NCBI RefSeq assembly: GCF_000801105.2
Contig: NC_079515.1
Coordinates: forward strand, 7,006,001 to 7,070,000
DNA length: 64,000 nucleotides
Direction of reading: 5' to 3'
Source: Raphanus sativus
Lineage: Eukaryota > Streptophyta > Magnoliopsida > Brassicales > Brassicaceae
The notes beneath the pieces were generated by a model. It was not told the origin of the DNA, ran no database searches, and saw nothing but the letters and a program-made list of their open reading frames with translations. Within the stretch, counting starts at the first letter, position 1, and every line of letters starts with the position of its first letter. The position numbers and the translations under genes were made by a program. Below are positions 48,856 to 61,263 of the stretch, one piece after another.

Positions 48856-51310
48856 TTCGTTTTTTTTTTTTTTTTTTTTTCCCTGTCAAGTTAAACCCGC
48901 CGTAGTTTCTTATTTTTAATTCACTGATAAAATTTAATTTGGAAAACACGAGAAGCGGGAAGTAATTTAGTTATCAGCTAGTGGCGGGAAATATCAGTAT
49001 ATTTGAAGGTTTTTTTATTACATAACATTGCTTCTTTTTTTTGCTATCACTCAGCAGTTTTACTATTGATAACGGTTATTAACATCTAATACAATAAAGT
49101 TGGGTCTTAGGCTATCCACGACATCTTTGGTGAGAGAGGCAAATGGTGACACCTGGTGCAACAATAGTGGTCTGTGTGCTTCATAAAAAATATCATAAAT
49201 CATTTCAATCGTTCTAAATTTATTAAAATTAAAATTTATTTTTTGTCAGTATTTTGCAGTTATGAGTGGATAAATAGACATATAAACTTTTTCTAAAAAT
49301 ATTTTTTAATTTATACTAAAATTATGAAATAGAAATATAATAAATAATATATATATATAATTTGTATATTTAATTTAAACTCACAAGCAGTATCATAATT
49401 TATTTTACAAAAACTTTAAACTAATAATATTCACTATAATATTTTGATATATATAGAAGGATATATACATATATAAGCAAAACAAAATATTATTTTAAAC
49501 AAAAATTGAATCAATGATCTTTGATATAAGAGTTTTAATTATTAAGCAATCTCATTTTTGTTAGATTTCCGTTGATCAAAATTTCGTAAAACTAGTAAAA
49601 TGTTATACATAAAAACCAAGAAATATGGATTAAATAAATTAATACTATTAAAACAAAATCACTTTTATCTATTTGTAAATAGTTTAGGTTGGACCATTAC
49701 ATTTACATAATTTTTTTTTATTTTTTTCATACAACTAACTTATTTATTATTAAATATATATAATACCTAACAATTATTTTATATTATCAAAAATAAGATA
49801 TCTATATTCTTAAGTATCATTTTCAAAGATTAAATTTTTAATAATATATTTGAATACCTTTTATTTAAAATGTAAATATACATTTTTAATATTTACTTTT
49901 AATTAAGAAAAACTCGTAATTAACATTGACTATAATTAAAAAACGAATGTTAATTCATTTTTCATTTTATATAAGAAAATAAAGTTTCTATATATCTATA
50001 TATGCATAATTTATATCATAGTTAAATTATCACACCAGTTAATAAATATAAATAACCTAATTTATTTATTAAATATTTAAAACTATAAAATAACATAATA
50101 ATAATATATATTCATGAATTTTACAGCATACTTAACTTAATAAAAATATCAAAGTAAGATATAAAGACTGATAAATAATTTCATATTTTAATAAATTATA
50201 TATATATATATATATGTGTGTGTATATATATTAAAATTAAAATATTAAAAATAATTTATTATATTTATTAAGTATTAGATGGGTGGATGACAATGGTTCA
50301 TTAATAATGCTGACAAAAGAATATAATATAAAAAATTGTACTATAATTTAAAGATTTTTAAAATAAATAAAATTGATATGAGGCTGGTTATATAAATGGA
50401 ATTATCTTATTTTCATAAAATTATATTCTTGTAAATTTTAATATAATTATATATACGTTAAACAATTGTTTTATAAAAACAAATACATGTGTATAAGATT
50501 TCTAACTTTTAGTAAATAATTTTTTTTGAATAAAAATTAATCACGGGCTTTAAAACGTGGATCAAAAATCAAAAAAAAAATATTGTTAGATATATAATAA
50601 AATACATATAAGAAAATTAAATTAATAAATATTACTAATATGTATAATGATATTAAATTAAAATTTTAAAATAAACCAAAAACAAAACATCGGAAATATT
50701 CTAATAATATATGAACAATAAAGGTAAACTAAATAAATAAATTCAAAATTATATTTATTTCACTTAAATCACTAAATGTATTAGCTGTATATAAATCATT
50801 AATGCTCAAATTTCTATTCTTAGTATTCATCTTCTTAGATTTTGATCCATTATGTTTACAACAAAATGATAAATTAGTTTGACTGAAAAATTATACGGCT
50901 AAATTTTAAAAAATTAGAGCATCACATTTATAATATATCCACGATTCATCTAAATTTTCATGAATTATAATACTTTAAATATTACAATTTAATTCAAATT
51001 GTATTACATAGTGGATCACCCATCGGTCTAACCAATAAACGGGTCGCGGATTTTAGCGGTTTTGCGGGTTTTATAAAAAAAATCTAATAACAAGTTGTTT
51101 TTTTAAAACCAAACTGAATTACATATATAACCACCAGTTTTGTCGGTTTGACCGCGTATCTAGATTGAATTTCAGAATATTGAATATAATGTTTCATATG
51201 TAACATTTAAATGTATATACACAATCAAAAATATAAATTTATATCATATAAAATTTAGTTTAATTCGAAAATAACCACATACTTTGAAATAACGGATCAA
51301 AAATAGTGTA
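48856..51310. other. AT-rich repeat debris; no gene
   Basis: Upstream of the importin. A TCTAATACAATAAAGTTGGG string at about 49087 resembles a Helitron 5' end. Positions 51000-51250 resemble the inner part of the Helitron at 59758-60398 (GGTCATCCATC-like phrase, ...CGGTT... and AATTGAATT blocks), so much of this stretch is probably old Helitron sequence. No 3' end could be fixed. Confidence 0.45.
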
Positions 51311-51440
51311 TCTTAGAAACCAAGGCAAACTCTTTAGTTATTACTTCCTCCGATTACAGTTTTGTGTACTCACAAAACATGTCAACAACTTTGGCGTATG
51401 TATAAATAACAAAAATCGTATTTTTCATTGTTAAAACTAT
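51311..51440 (+). repeat. WAK-cluster promoter repeat, copy 1 (left part)
   Basis: The phrase CCAAGGCAAACTCTTT...GTCAACAACTTTGGCGTATG recurs at 55921-56172 and 57508-57810. Here it is split by two insertions (51456-52332 and 52351-53620) and resumes at 53621-53770, before WAK-type gene 1. Confidence 0.85.
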
Positions 51441-51455
51441 AAAAAGGAGGATATC

Positions 51456-52332
51456 GATAGAGAGCCCTCTACAGAATACCTAACTTGTTGAGTGTTTTTT
51501 CTCTCTCTCTAGACTTTTCTCTCTGGCTTCTTTCTAAGTCGCTTCTGCCGTGAGCAGTTGTCACCAGCCGACGGGTGGGCTACCACAGCCACCGTCGATC
51601 TGGTATCCTTGTTTTTTCTCTTGTTCTCTCTTTTGTACTTTGTCTAGATTTTCTCTTCGTTTTTTTCTTTTGGTTTGTCCTTGTCTCCGGCGTCGCACCT
51701 TCTTTCAGTGGACGGCCGGCTAAAGTCTCCGCCGTTGCACCTATCCGATTAGAGTGAATGGTCGGCTCTTGGTTTCCGCGTCGAACGGCCTTTGCGTTTT
51801 GGCGGTGGCTCTGATGGAAGATCTATGCTTTTTCTTTTGTGTCTCGGTGGTGGTTACTGGCTTCGCTTTCGGTTGAGAGCCCGATGGTCTTATAGGTCTA
51901 CCCGGTGAAAGAAGCGACGGTGTTGTTTTTAGTTTGTGAATGGTGTCTATGTCTGGCCTGGAGGAGAGCTCGGTACGATTCCGGCGAAGCGCTCCTTGGA
52001 AGAATAGACGACGAGAAAGGTTTTCGTGCGCTCCAGAAACGGTGAGATCCGGTGAAACGGTGGCTGCTTCGGCTTCTCCGGCAAGCACCGACGTCCTAAC
52101 CTTCGATGTGATGTTTCGGATCTCGAGGAGCGGAGTGGGAGATGCGTCAAGCGCGTGAGATTAAATCGCAACGCGCGGGCGTTTGGCGAGAGTGGTTGGG
52201 ACGCGTGGCGTCGGGTTGGGTTTAAGGTCCATTATGGTTGTAATTTCTTTGCTTCGCCTTTTACTTGGGCCTCGGTTTGTAATCGGTTTGTGTTGGCCTC
52301 AGTCCCTTAATATATTTCATTAGACAGGAAAA
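51456..52332 (+). mobile_element. Retroposon of 877 bp with A-rich end (LINE-derived or chimeric)
   Basis: Flanked by 15-bp direct repeats AAAAAGGAGGATATC (51441-51455 and 52333-52347) with an A run at the right end. The paralogous segment near 56050 has this target once with no insert. It is GC-richer than its surroundings and resembles untranslated or intergenic transcript sequence. No long reading frame; the source is not recognised. Confidence 0.8.
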
Positions 52333-52350
52333 AAAAAGGAGGATATCAAA

Positions 52351-53620
52351 TCTCTATAATATTATTTGAGAAGTCAGTTTACTATGTGTCGCGCACACGT
52401 TAACTCTCACAATGGTTGATTACATTGATACCCTTAATGAATTAAAAGTATTACATTTATTACCTATTATTTTTTTAAGTTTCCTTTTTGAAATTTTCCA
52501 TATAACATATATATTAAAAAGGAAATTTTATAAATTTTAAAAATCGAATTTAAAAACGAAAATATACATATATATAATATGATTCATTAAAAAGGAAATT
52601 TCACAAGATAGTAGTATTCTATTTTAAAAATATTTTTAAATAACATAAATTATAATTTTGAAGTCATAAATACTTACTTTATATCTATTGCTTCTTAGAT
52701 GAAAAAAATATATTTGTATATAATGTGATTTCATAAAAATAAATTTCAGAAAGATAATCTTGATATTAAAAAAATATTTATTTTAAAACATAATTTTAAA
52801 CAATACAAAATATATATCTATCTATAATATAATTTGAGAAGTCAGTTTCTTATGTGTCGCACTCACATTATGCACTCTAATATACCCAAATGATAACTAA
52901 ATCAATAGTAAAAATAACAAAATCGAGTAGATTTAACATAACACATGCAACTTAATATATTCACAACATGAGTAACTCGACTAATCCAACTTATATCTAA
53001 TATCATAGATTAAACTACAATAATAATATATAATTTTATGGTAATAATTAATTTTATAAATATAAATTATAGAATGAGTCAAAATATATTAACAAATGAA
53101 AATAAAATATTAACCAATTGTTACAATTTAGTTTTTTTGTAAAATTTATATATGTAAGCATGAGACTTAATAATATCATCGTTATATTAATTTATTGAAT
53201 TTGGAATTCGACACTTTAATTTATCTTTTATTTCATTCTAAGCACAATATATCTTAATTTATAAATAATCAACCTAAAATATATTTGCATATAAAAGATA
53301 ATCAACCAACCGAGTAACCTAAATGCAAATAATAAAATTAATCAAAATATAGTTAGAATAAAAGATATTATAATGAATTCAAAGAAATAAATGCAAATCA
53401 ATATATCCAAATGATAACTAAATCGACTGTAAAAACAACAAAATTGACAACTTATAACATATCTAAATCAAATGTCTAATTAAAGTAATATAATATTATT
53501 AATATAAACTATGCATACAATTATAAATTAATATAAAATTAAAAATAAATAACAATTCATTATTATAGTATTACTATATAAATACTTATACCCGTGCATG
53601 AGCACGGGAAAATCACCTAG
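52351..53620 (+). mobile_element. Helitron (1270 bp) with an internal second 5' end
   Basis: Starts TCTCTATAATATTATTTGAG after A and ends with hairpin CCCGTGCATGAGCACGGG (53591-53608) plus AAAATCACCTAG before T. The paralogous upstream regions (56060, 57680) read through ATCAAA|TTTC.TAA.AATCACTATC without it. A second 5' terminus, TCTATAATATAATTTGAG, occurs at 52821, so two related elements are nested or tandem and share one 3' end. Confidence 0.88.
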
Positions 53621-53656
53621 TTTCTAATAAATCACTATCAAAATAAGGGAAAACAC

Positions 53657-53674
53657 TTTTACCAAAAAAAAAAA
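53657..53674 (+). mobile_element. Poly(A)-tail micro-insertion, about 18 bp, with paralogous empty sites
   Basis: TTTTACC plus A run in the promoter of WAK-type gene 1, between imperfect repeats (AGGGAAAACAC at 53646-53656 and AAGGATAACAC at 53675-53685). The other promoter copies read AGGGAAAACACAC without an insert. Confidence 0.6.
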
Positions 53675-53864
53675 AAGGATAACACACAAACTCAAGTTGA
53701 TATTCAAATTTATGGATTTCATACTATATATGACGGATAAGTCGATAACTACGAATATACCATACCGTTTACTTTCTACAAAAACAAAACCCTTCCGATC
53801 TCAGGAGTCGGTGACAAAAAAAATAAGATTACAGCTAGAGAAAGGGAGGAAATAGAAGACAGCA

Positions 53865-55100
53865 ATGACGTCAAGGCTCCTCTTCTTCTTCTTCCTCTTC
53901 CTATGCACAGTAACAACTCTAGTATCGACAGTCTCAGGAGCATTATCTTGCCGAAAATCCTGCGGCGACATTCCAATAAACTACCCTTTCGGCATCGACA
54001 AAAGTTGTGGATCTCCACAGTTCAGTGGAATGCTCAACTGCTCCTCCACCGATCTGTACTTCGTTACTCCTTCCGGAAGCTACAAGGTACGGTCAATCGA
54101 TTACGACAAGAACACGCTGGTTGTCTTCGATCCGTTGATGTCTACTTGCTCCACCCTCCAGCCTAACCACGATTTCAAGCTGTCGGATATCCAGAACACT
54201 CTTATTAGGCCCTCCTACGACAGCGTTTTCGCTCTCTTGAACTGCTCCAATGATTCTCCGCTGCATAACCGGTACCAGAATCTCTGCTTCAGTACCGCCG
54301 GCCACTCCTGCGACGAGCTTTACAGCTCATGCACTTCCTTTAGCGTCTTCAACACTACTTCTCCCAATGGTATGAAATCAAGATTTGGATTATCTTTTTC
54401 TTAAATAATCGATAAATTCTAGTTAAGACACCATAATTGGATTTTGTTTCTTTAGGTAATAGAGACAAAAACATTTCAGACAACGAATCGAATTTTTATT
54501 GTAATTTCATTGTAACAGCCATTTGTTTTTTTTTTCCTCGGCTTAGGTAACAATACGGAGCGTGCGACGCCCAATTGTTGTTTCACGAACTATGATACGG
54601 TGCGGGCGATGAGTATGAGCGTCTTGGATTGTTCACATTACACGACCGTGATTAACGATGGGAAAATGAAGGGCGCGGTGCCTATAGATTGGTCGTATGG
54701 AATCGAGCTTTCGTACTCAGCGCCAGAGATTGGTTGCAACGCTTGCGACAAGTCAGGCGGCACGTGTGGTTTCGACCTCGAGACGGAGATCTTTCTTTGC
54801 CAATGTCCAAACAACATTACGACAAGAGATTGTGGTAATTTAAACCCTGTATTTTTTAGTTATTTCCAAATAGGATGAGAAACTTTTGTTCTTTGTCAAT
54901 TTAATCCATGACAGCATAGCAACACAGTTATCGTTTGTTACTGAACTCTGACCATATGTTAAGTTAGAAACGTTATATGTGTTTTTTTTGCTTTGTCAAT
55001 CGTAGGTGGAGTGAGTGATGGAGGCAGCAACTCTACAAAAGCTAATTATGCTACGCTTTTCTTGGTGATGCTCGTGTCATTTATCTGTGCGATCTTGTGA
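53865..55100 (+). CDS. Wall-associated galacturonan-binding (GUB_WAK) protein, gene 1
   Basis: Exons 53865-54369, 54547-54834 and 55006-55100; 295 residues. Signal peptide (LLFFFFLFLCTVTTLV). A cysteine-rich GUB_WAK domain follows with the diagnostic SCRKSCGDIPINYPFGI, CGSPQF and LNCSS; more cysteines lie in exon 2 (NCCFTNYDTV, EIGCNACDKSGGTCGF, FLCQCPNN). The short third exon encodes NSTKAN then a hydrophobic tail ending FICAIL with nothing after it, as in a GPI-anchor signal. There is no kinase domain. Likely binds pectin at the outer cell surface. Matches At3g17350 by position. N-glycosylation sites (NCSS, NCSN, NTTS) are present. Confidence 0.9.
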
Positions 55101-55252
55101 TCTATTCTTGTATCAGTTTCGAAGAAATTAAAATATTATTAGTCTATGGATTATGATCAAAATTCATCAGTGATTTCATTTTGATAACTTGTCGCGTTTT
55201 TAAGTTAAAATTAGCTGAAAAGAAGTAAATTAGTTTTCATGTTGATGACTAA

Positions 55253-55475
55253 GAGCATGTTTATTCGGGTGTTTTGGGCGTATCTTGAGGGAGGAGAGAG
55301 GGAGGGAGACCCACGAGATTATCAAAATCCAAAAGAAAAGTCGTCTGAGGAAGAGACGAAATCGGTTGAGTTTTTTTTGATTGTGGATCCACTGACACGT
55401 ACCAGCCCACGATTGGCTCATTTAAAAAAATGATAAAAAGAAAAAAAAGAAAGAAATTCTGCGATAAACATGCTC
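55253..55475. mobile_element. PIF/Harbinger-type (Tourist-like) MITE, 223 bp
   Basis: Inverted ends GAGCATGTTTATT and ATAAACATGCTC within a TAA duplication (55250-55252 and 55476-55478). The flank of WAK-type gene 3 (63795-63815) reads through the site without an insert. Confidence 0.9.
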
Positions 55476-55920
55476 TAACTAATCGCATGTGGCCCAAATA
55501 AAATATCTTTACAAACATATTTTATTAATTGAATTCAAAAATCAGTAAAGGTATACTAGTTTGGAAAACTCCAAACAAATTCCTTCCACGGTAACAAAAC
55601 GAGAATGTAAAACTCCAAATATACGCAAAATGAGATTGTAGAACTCCAAATACACATTCAACATCTTTCCTGCATGCCTTTCTTATGTTGCAAAATATTT
55701 AATTTTTTGACTCTCTAGCTCTTGAATAGTTTGCATTATATGATTGATCATTTTGGATAAATATCATCATCTTAAATAGTAATCCATATAATATTTCTTT
55801 CCTTGAATAAAATGATGAGCACAAAGAGAAATACCTTGAAAAAGATTGTAAAGAAAATAGTGCATGGCATTAGAAATATGCATGCCATACGAAAATTTAT
55901 ACCTGCGCCATGTCTAATTT

Positions 55921-56172
55921 TATCTTAAAAACCAAGGCAAACTCTTTGGTTACTTCCTCCGTTTAAAGTTTTGTGTACTCATGAAACATATCAACAACTT
56001 TGGCGTATGAATAAATAACAAATATCGTATTTTTCAATGTTAAAACAATAAAAAAGAGGATATCAAATTTCATAAAAATCACTATCAAAATAAGGGAAAA
56101 CACACATAAATTCAAGTTGATTTTCAAATTTATGGATTTCATGTTGTATGTGACATAACTACAAATATACAT
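55921..56172 (+). repeat. WAK-cluster promoter repeat, copy 2 (orphan)
   Basis: Contains the complete uninterrupted promoter block, including the empty sites for the insertions seen before gene 1. It breaks off where the 5' leader should follow, and no coding sequence comes after it. Confidence 0.8.
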
Positions 56173-57507
56173 ATTCCTTACATATTAAAAGACAACATTG
56201 TCCTTTAATGCTTTTTACATTACATTGGAGACGTAGCAGCATTACATCGATTTTAATTTGAATATACTGATGTGTTGGTCTGACAATCATTTAACAATTA
56301 ATGCGTTCATTCACTATTTTTTTAACTCTCCCGCAATTGTGTTCATACATTAGTTTTTTAGTCATATTATTTTAGTGCTTGCATTTTTGATATCTGTATT
56401 AGTGAACTAAAATTATCTCTGTACAACTACTGAATAATATCATTGAAAAAAATTCAAAATCATTAAGATTCACATCAACTAACTCGAATGAGAATGTTCT
56501 TAAAAATTGAAAATTTTGTAACTTGCTGAAATTGCTAATAGTTGAGGCTTCTACACACGAAAACAACAAATAGTTGTGATTTCTTATGAATTAAGAAAAC
56601 TGAGATAAAACACCATACACAAAATTGGATCTTTAGTTTAACCAAATATTACTTTTCTGTATGGAATTTTAGTATCAGACCAAGAATTAGAAATATAACC
56701 AGATTGTTAGAAAATTCACGAAACCGATTGACAATAGAATTCATATACCGAGTGAAGAGATCACATTATTTCCACCGAGCTCTATCATTTTTTCACTCTA
56801 TTGTATCGTATTTTTATTTTAATTACCAATATTTTTTATAAAAATTTACACATTATTGTTTATAGACTACATCAATTTTGTAACACTCCCAACAATATTA
56901 ACATGACTTCCAACCATTTTTATTAGTATTTTAAAAATATTATCTAATAATTATGTATGTTAAATAAACCTATAATATTTATTTTGCTTTATATTAGTAC
57001 AAGAGCTCAAATAGATATAAAAGTTTAATATCCAGATAGCCAGACATGAATCTGATCCAAATTAAAATATTTTGGTTACCACAAATATCTAAATTACAAT
57101 TATATACTTAAATATATTAATTATTTTAAATTTTATATCTACTAGATATTCAAAAATATGAAGATATCTAAAATCAACATGGAGCTTGGAAATTTCACGT
57201 TGATTGATATCACTCAAATTACACTAATGAGTAAATTATTCTTTTAAATAAGAAATTTAGTTGTAGTAATTAGGAACTGAATCTATATAAACTCTAGGAT
57301 TACACAATAAATTTATAGTCTTCGAACAAAGTATTTTGCATATGAGAGTAGATTCATTCAAACAAAGTTCGAATCTACAATTTTTGATATAAAATTTTTA
57401 AATATCAGGCAACCTCATTGTTTGTTAGATTTCTGTTGATCAAAGTTTCGTAACACTAGTAAAATACCATATACAAAAACACCAAAAAATTTGGGTTAAA
57501 CAAATAT

Positions 57508-57810
57508 ATCTTAGGCAAACTCTTTGGTTACTTCCTCCGATTACAGTTAGACATTTTGTGTACTCGTGAAACATGTCAACAACTCTAGCGTATGTATAAC
57601 TAACAATTTTTTTTATTTTTTTCAGTGTTAATTTAAGTTTTCAATACTGGATTAGGTAATTAGTTAAAATTAGAACTATTAGAATGAGAATATCAAATTA
57701 CTTAAAATCACTATCAAAATAAGGGAAAACACACAAATTCAAGTTGCTATCCAAATTTATGGATTTTATACTGTATATGACAAATGATTACAAATATACA
57801 CATACCATGT
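57508..57810 (+). repeat. WAK-cluster promoter repeat, copy 3
   Basis: Same block, directly upstream of WAK-type gene 2, with an extra unrelated insert of about 50 bp around 57620-57680. Confidence 0.78.
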
Positions 57811-58412
57811 TATTTATTTCACTTTTACTTTCCACAAAACCATCCTGATAGATTGCAGCTAGGGAAAAGGAGGAAATAGAAGAGAACAATGACGCCAAGG
57901 CTCCTCTTCGTCTCCCTCTTCCTATTCACAGTAACAACTCTAGTATCAACAGCCTCAGGAGCATTATCTTGCCGAACATCCTGTGGCAGTATCCAAATAA
58001 ACTACCCCTTCGGCATCGACACAGGTTGTGGATCTCCACAGTTCAATGGCATGCTCAACTGCTCCTCCACCGATCTCATTTTCGTCACACCTTCCGGAGG
58101 CTACACCGTACGGTCAATCGATTACGACACGAACACGATGGTTATCTTTGATCCCGTCATGTCTACTTGCTCCAGCGTTCAGCATCACTACGATTTCAAA
58201 CTCTCGGATATCCAGAACGCTCTTATTAGACCTTCGTACGACACCATTTTTGCTCTCTTCAACTGCTCCAATGACTCTCCGCTGCAGAACCGGTTCCAGA
58301 GTCTCTGCTTCGAAGCTCCTGCGACGAGCTTTATAGCGGTTGTACTTCATTTAGCATCTTCAACGGAACTTCTCTTAACGGTATGAAAAATCAAAATCTA
58401 TAATTACTTTTA

Positions 58413-58881
58413 GGGGAATTTTCAAAAATACCACTTTTAAGGTACCACTATTCATCTTTACCACCACTAAATACACATTTTCAAAAATACCTTATTTATT
58501 AAAAGGTTAAAAGTTCTTATATCTTTGTTTTTATATGCTTTTCAAAATTCTAATTATAAACTCTAAATCCTAAACCTCCAACTCTAAACCCTAAACCCTA
58601 AATCCTCAACAATAAACCCTAAAACCTAAACTATATACCCTAAATTCAATACTCTAAACCTTAAATCATAAAACTTCAATTATAAACCTTAAATCATCAA
58701 TTATAAACCTTAAATCTTCAACTCTAAACCCTAAACTATATACCCTAAACCCTAAAACATCAAATCTAAACCCTAAATCTTAAACCTTCAAATCTAAACC
58801 CTTCATTGAAAGTGGTGGTAAAAGTGGTTAGTGTAAACATGAAAAGTGGTACTATAAAAATGGTATTTTTGGTAATTTCTC
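58413..58881. mobile_element. MULE-type element (469 bp) with internal telomere-like repeats
   Basis: Long inverted ends of about 37 bp (GGGGAATTTTCAAAAATACC... and its partner ...GGTATTTTTGGTAATTTCTC) and a 9-bp duplication TTACTTTTA (58404-58412 and 58882-58890), as for Mutator-like elements. The interior is a degenerate array of CCCTAAA-like units (AAACCCTAAACCCTAAAT). Located in intron 1 of WAK-type gene 2; the paralogues lack it. Confidence 0.88.
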
Positions 58882-59757
58882 TTACTTTTATTAACTAATC
58901 GATTAATTCAAAGATTCAGAATTCATCATTCTTCAGATTTTGCTAAGACATCAAAACTGAAATTGCTTTTAGATATTCTGGGAATATAAACAATTAAGCA
59001 TTTTATCAAAATATTTCAAAAGTTGGGGTTTATTTCAAAATCTGGTCTATTTGTTTTAATTAGTCGATAGAATGAATTTGTTTGAGAAACAATATCATAG
59101 AATAACATTTAAAATGATCATAACAAATAGTCTCCAATGGTCAAAATAACCAAAATAGTTTTAAATTAAATCTATTTGGTTATTTTTTGTTTGTGTTATT
59201 TTGGTCATAAAACATTTTTGTAGGGTTTTGTGTAGATTTATCCAATTTGTTTCTTTATTACGTAATAGAAAGAGCATCTTTCAGACAATTAATCAAGTTT
59301 TCACTGTAATGTCACTGTAACAGACTTTTGATTTTATTTTTTTGGCTTAGGTAATAGTACGGTGCCTACGACACCATATTGTTGTTTCACTAGCTACGAT
59401 ACGGTGCGGGCGATAAGTATGGACATCTTGAACTGTTCAGATTACACAACCGTGATTGACGATGGGAAAATGAAGGGCGTGTCGCCTATGGATTGGTCGT
59501 ATGGAATCGAGCTTTCGTACTCGCCGCCGGAGATTGGTTGCAACCTTTGCCAGAAGTCAGGCGGCATGTGTGGTTTCGACGACGAGACGAAGATCTTTCT
59601 TTGCCAATGTTCAAACATCACTTCACCAAGAGATTGTGGTAATTTCTGTACTAATCCCTATGCTTTTTCGTTATTTTAAAATTGGATGGAAAACTTTTAT
59701 TTTTCTCAATTGAATACATGACAGCATAGCAACACATTTATCATTTGTCACTGAACA

Positions 59758-60398
59758 TCTATCTTATTAAAACAGAAACATTCTGTTGGACCTAACATTT
59801 ATTTTGTAAGTTTTTAAATTAAATACACCTTTATACTTTATAGTTAAACCTATATTAAATCATTAATGTTCCTTTCTTTATATTACTATCCATGTTTCCA
59901 AACAATATACTTATTTCTTACTACTATCAATGTTTCCAAACAATATATTTTATACTACTATCAATGTTTCCAAACAATACAATAATTAATCTTAATATTT
60001 TATATCTATCATTTTCTCTTTAAAATTTTGTAGAAACATCATAATTTCATAAATTGCAAAATAATGAACTTTAAAATTTGGATTATAAGATTACAAATTA
60101 TGAAACTATTACAATTTAAATCAAATGAGATTACATATTGGTCATCCATCAGTTCAATCGGTTAGTCTTGAATTTTAGTGATTTTTGTTAATATGAATAT
60201 TTTAAAAACCTAAATTGAATTGTCAGATCTCCGGATTAACCGGTATAATCACAATCGGGTTGAATTTAGAAACACTGATTTAAATGCAAAAATATTTTAA
60301 ATACACTTTTTAAAAGTTACCAAAATATTTGTTAAGTTATTAGTAAAAAATTTCATCGTAAAATATTCCGCGCTTCCAAAGCGCGGGTCATAATCTAG
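59758..60398 (+). mobile_element. Helitron, 641 bp, in intron 2 of WAK-type gene 2
   Basis: Starts TCTATCTTATTAAAACAG after A. Ends with hairpin CCGCGCTTCCAAAGCGCGG (60368-60386), then GTCATAATCTAG, then T. The termini resemble the pair at 4138 and 45768 but the body differs. Introns of genes 1 and 3 lack it. Confidence 0.9.
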
Positions 60399-60599
60399 TA
60401 TATATGTTAAGTTAGAAACGTTATATGTATTTATTTTATTTTATTTTGTAAATCGTAGGTGGAGTAAGTGATCAAGGAGGCAGCAACTCAACAAAAGCTA
60501 ATTTTGCAGTGCTTTTCTTCGTGATGCTCCTATCATTTATTTGTGCAATCTTATGATCTATTCATGTGTTGGTTTCGAAAAAAATAAAATATTTTATAA

Positions 60600-60853
60600 G
60601 AGCATGATTATTGCTTGGTCCTTGTGTAAAGTCCTTAGTATTCATATATGTATATGTATATATTATATATGTGTATATAATTGTTTGTTAAGAACTTTAC
60701 GAAAACCGAAATCGAAAAGTTCTTAATTAAGGAACTTTTGGTTTCGGTTTCCGTAAAATCCTTAACAAATAATTATATACGCATATACAGTATATACATA
60801 TACATATATGAATATTAAGGACTTTACACAAGGACCAAGCAATAATCATGCTC
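60600..60853. mobile_element. Fold-back PIF/Harbinger-type MITE, 254 bp, near-perfect hairpin
   Basis: Almost the whole element is one inverted repeat: GAGCATGATTATTGCTTGG at the left and its complement at the right, meeting in the middle near 60725. TAA duplication at 60597-60599 and 60854-60856. A transcript would fold into a long double-stranded stem. It lies 40 bp after the stop codon position of gene 2. Confidence 0.9.
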
Positions 60854-60856
60854 TAA

Positions 60857-61263
60857 GTGTATTGATTAATGGATTATGATTTTTGATTTCACATTTTTAT
60901 AATCTTATGGCATGTTAAATCAGTTTAAAAGAAGTAAGTTAATCTCTGATTTTGACGACTGACTGATGGCATGTGGCGGAATTTGTATAACTGCTACCAC
61001 CACTACTTCTGATTATATGTGGGGTCGCTAATCTCCTCTTGAATCCATTCAAACCACTACTTCTGATTATATGTGGGGGATACCAATGATGATTTGAAAG
61101 CAAGATAAAACAATAGGGCCTTATTCGTAAATAATGAAGAAGCTAAGGGCTCAAAGAAAAATAAAAAAAGAACTTTCTAATTTTGAAAATCCACTCCCTC
61201 TAATTCAAATCCGAGCTTGAAAGCTACAATTAGAGTAACTGATGAGCATTTGATAGTGTCCTC
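60857..61263. other. Intergenic; short direct repeat only
   Basis: A 26-bp phrase containing CCACTACTTCTGATTATATG occurs twice, about 50 bp apart, near 60995-61075. No gene seen. Confidence 0.5.

Larger units (their letters stand above)
55479..57888. other. Intergenic with duplicated gene-1 flank; no gene
   Basis: 55479-55560 matches the 3' flank of gene 3. 55921-56172 is an orphan copy of the WAK-cluster promoter repeat with no gene behind it. 56180-57507 is AT-rich and unrecognised. 57508-57888 is the promoter copy of gene 2. Confidence 0.6.
57889..60556 (+). pseudogene. Wall-associated galacturonan-binding protein, gene 2, frameshifted
   Basis: Same three-exon plan as its neighbours: 57889-58380, 59351-59638 and 60459-60556, all splice sites kept. 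A 10-bp deletion near 58316 (after CFE), compared with genes 1 and 3, shifts the frame. Translation would end shortly after exon 1 (about 165 residues), losing several cysteines and the membrane tail. Exons 2 and 3 remain open and conserved (DCG, then GGVSDQGGSNSTKANFAV...FICAIL), so the lesion is young or the truncated secreted protein is retained. Intron 1 holds a MULE and intron 2 a Helitron. Confidence 0.87.

Noticed and set aside
51575..52158. GC-richer overlapping frames on both strands suggesting a gene
   Set aside because: They lie inside an 877-bp retroposon with target duplications; frames are short, overlapping and lack domains.
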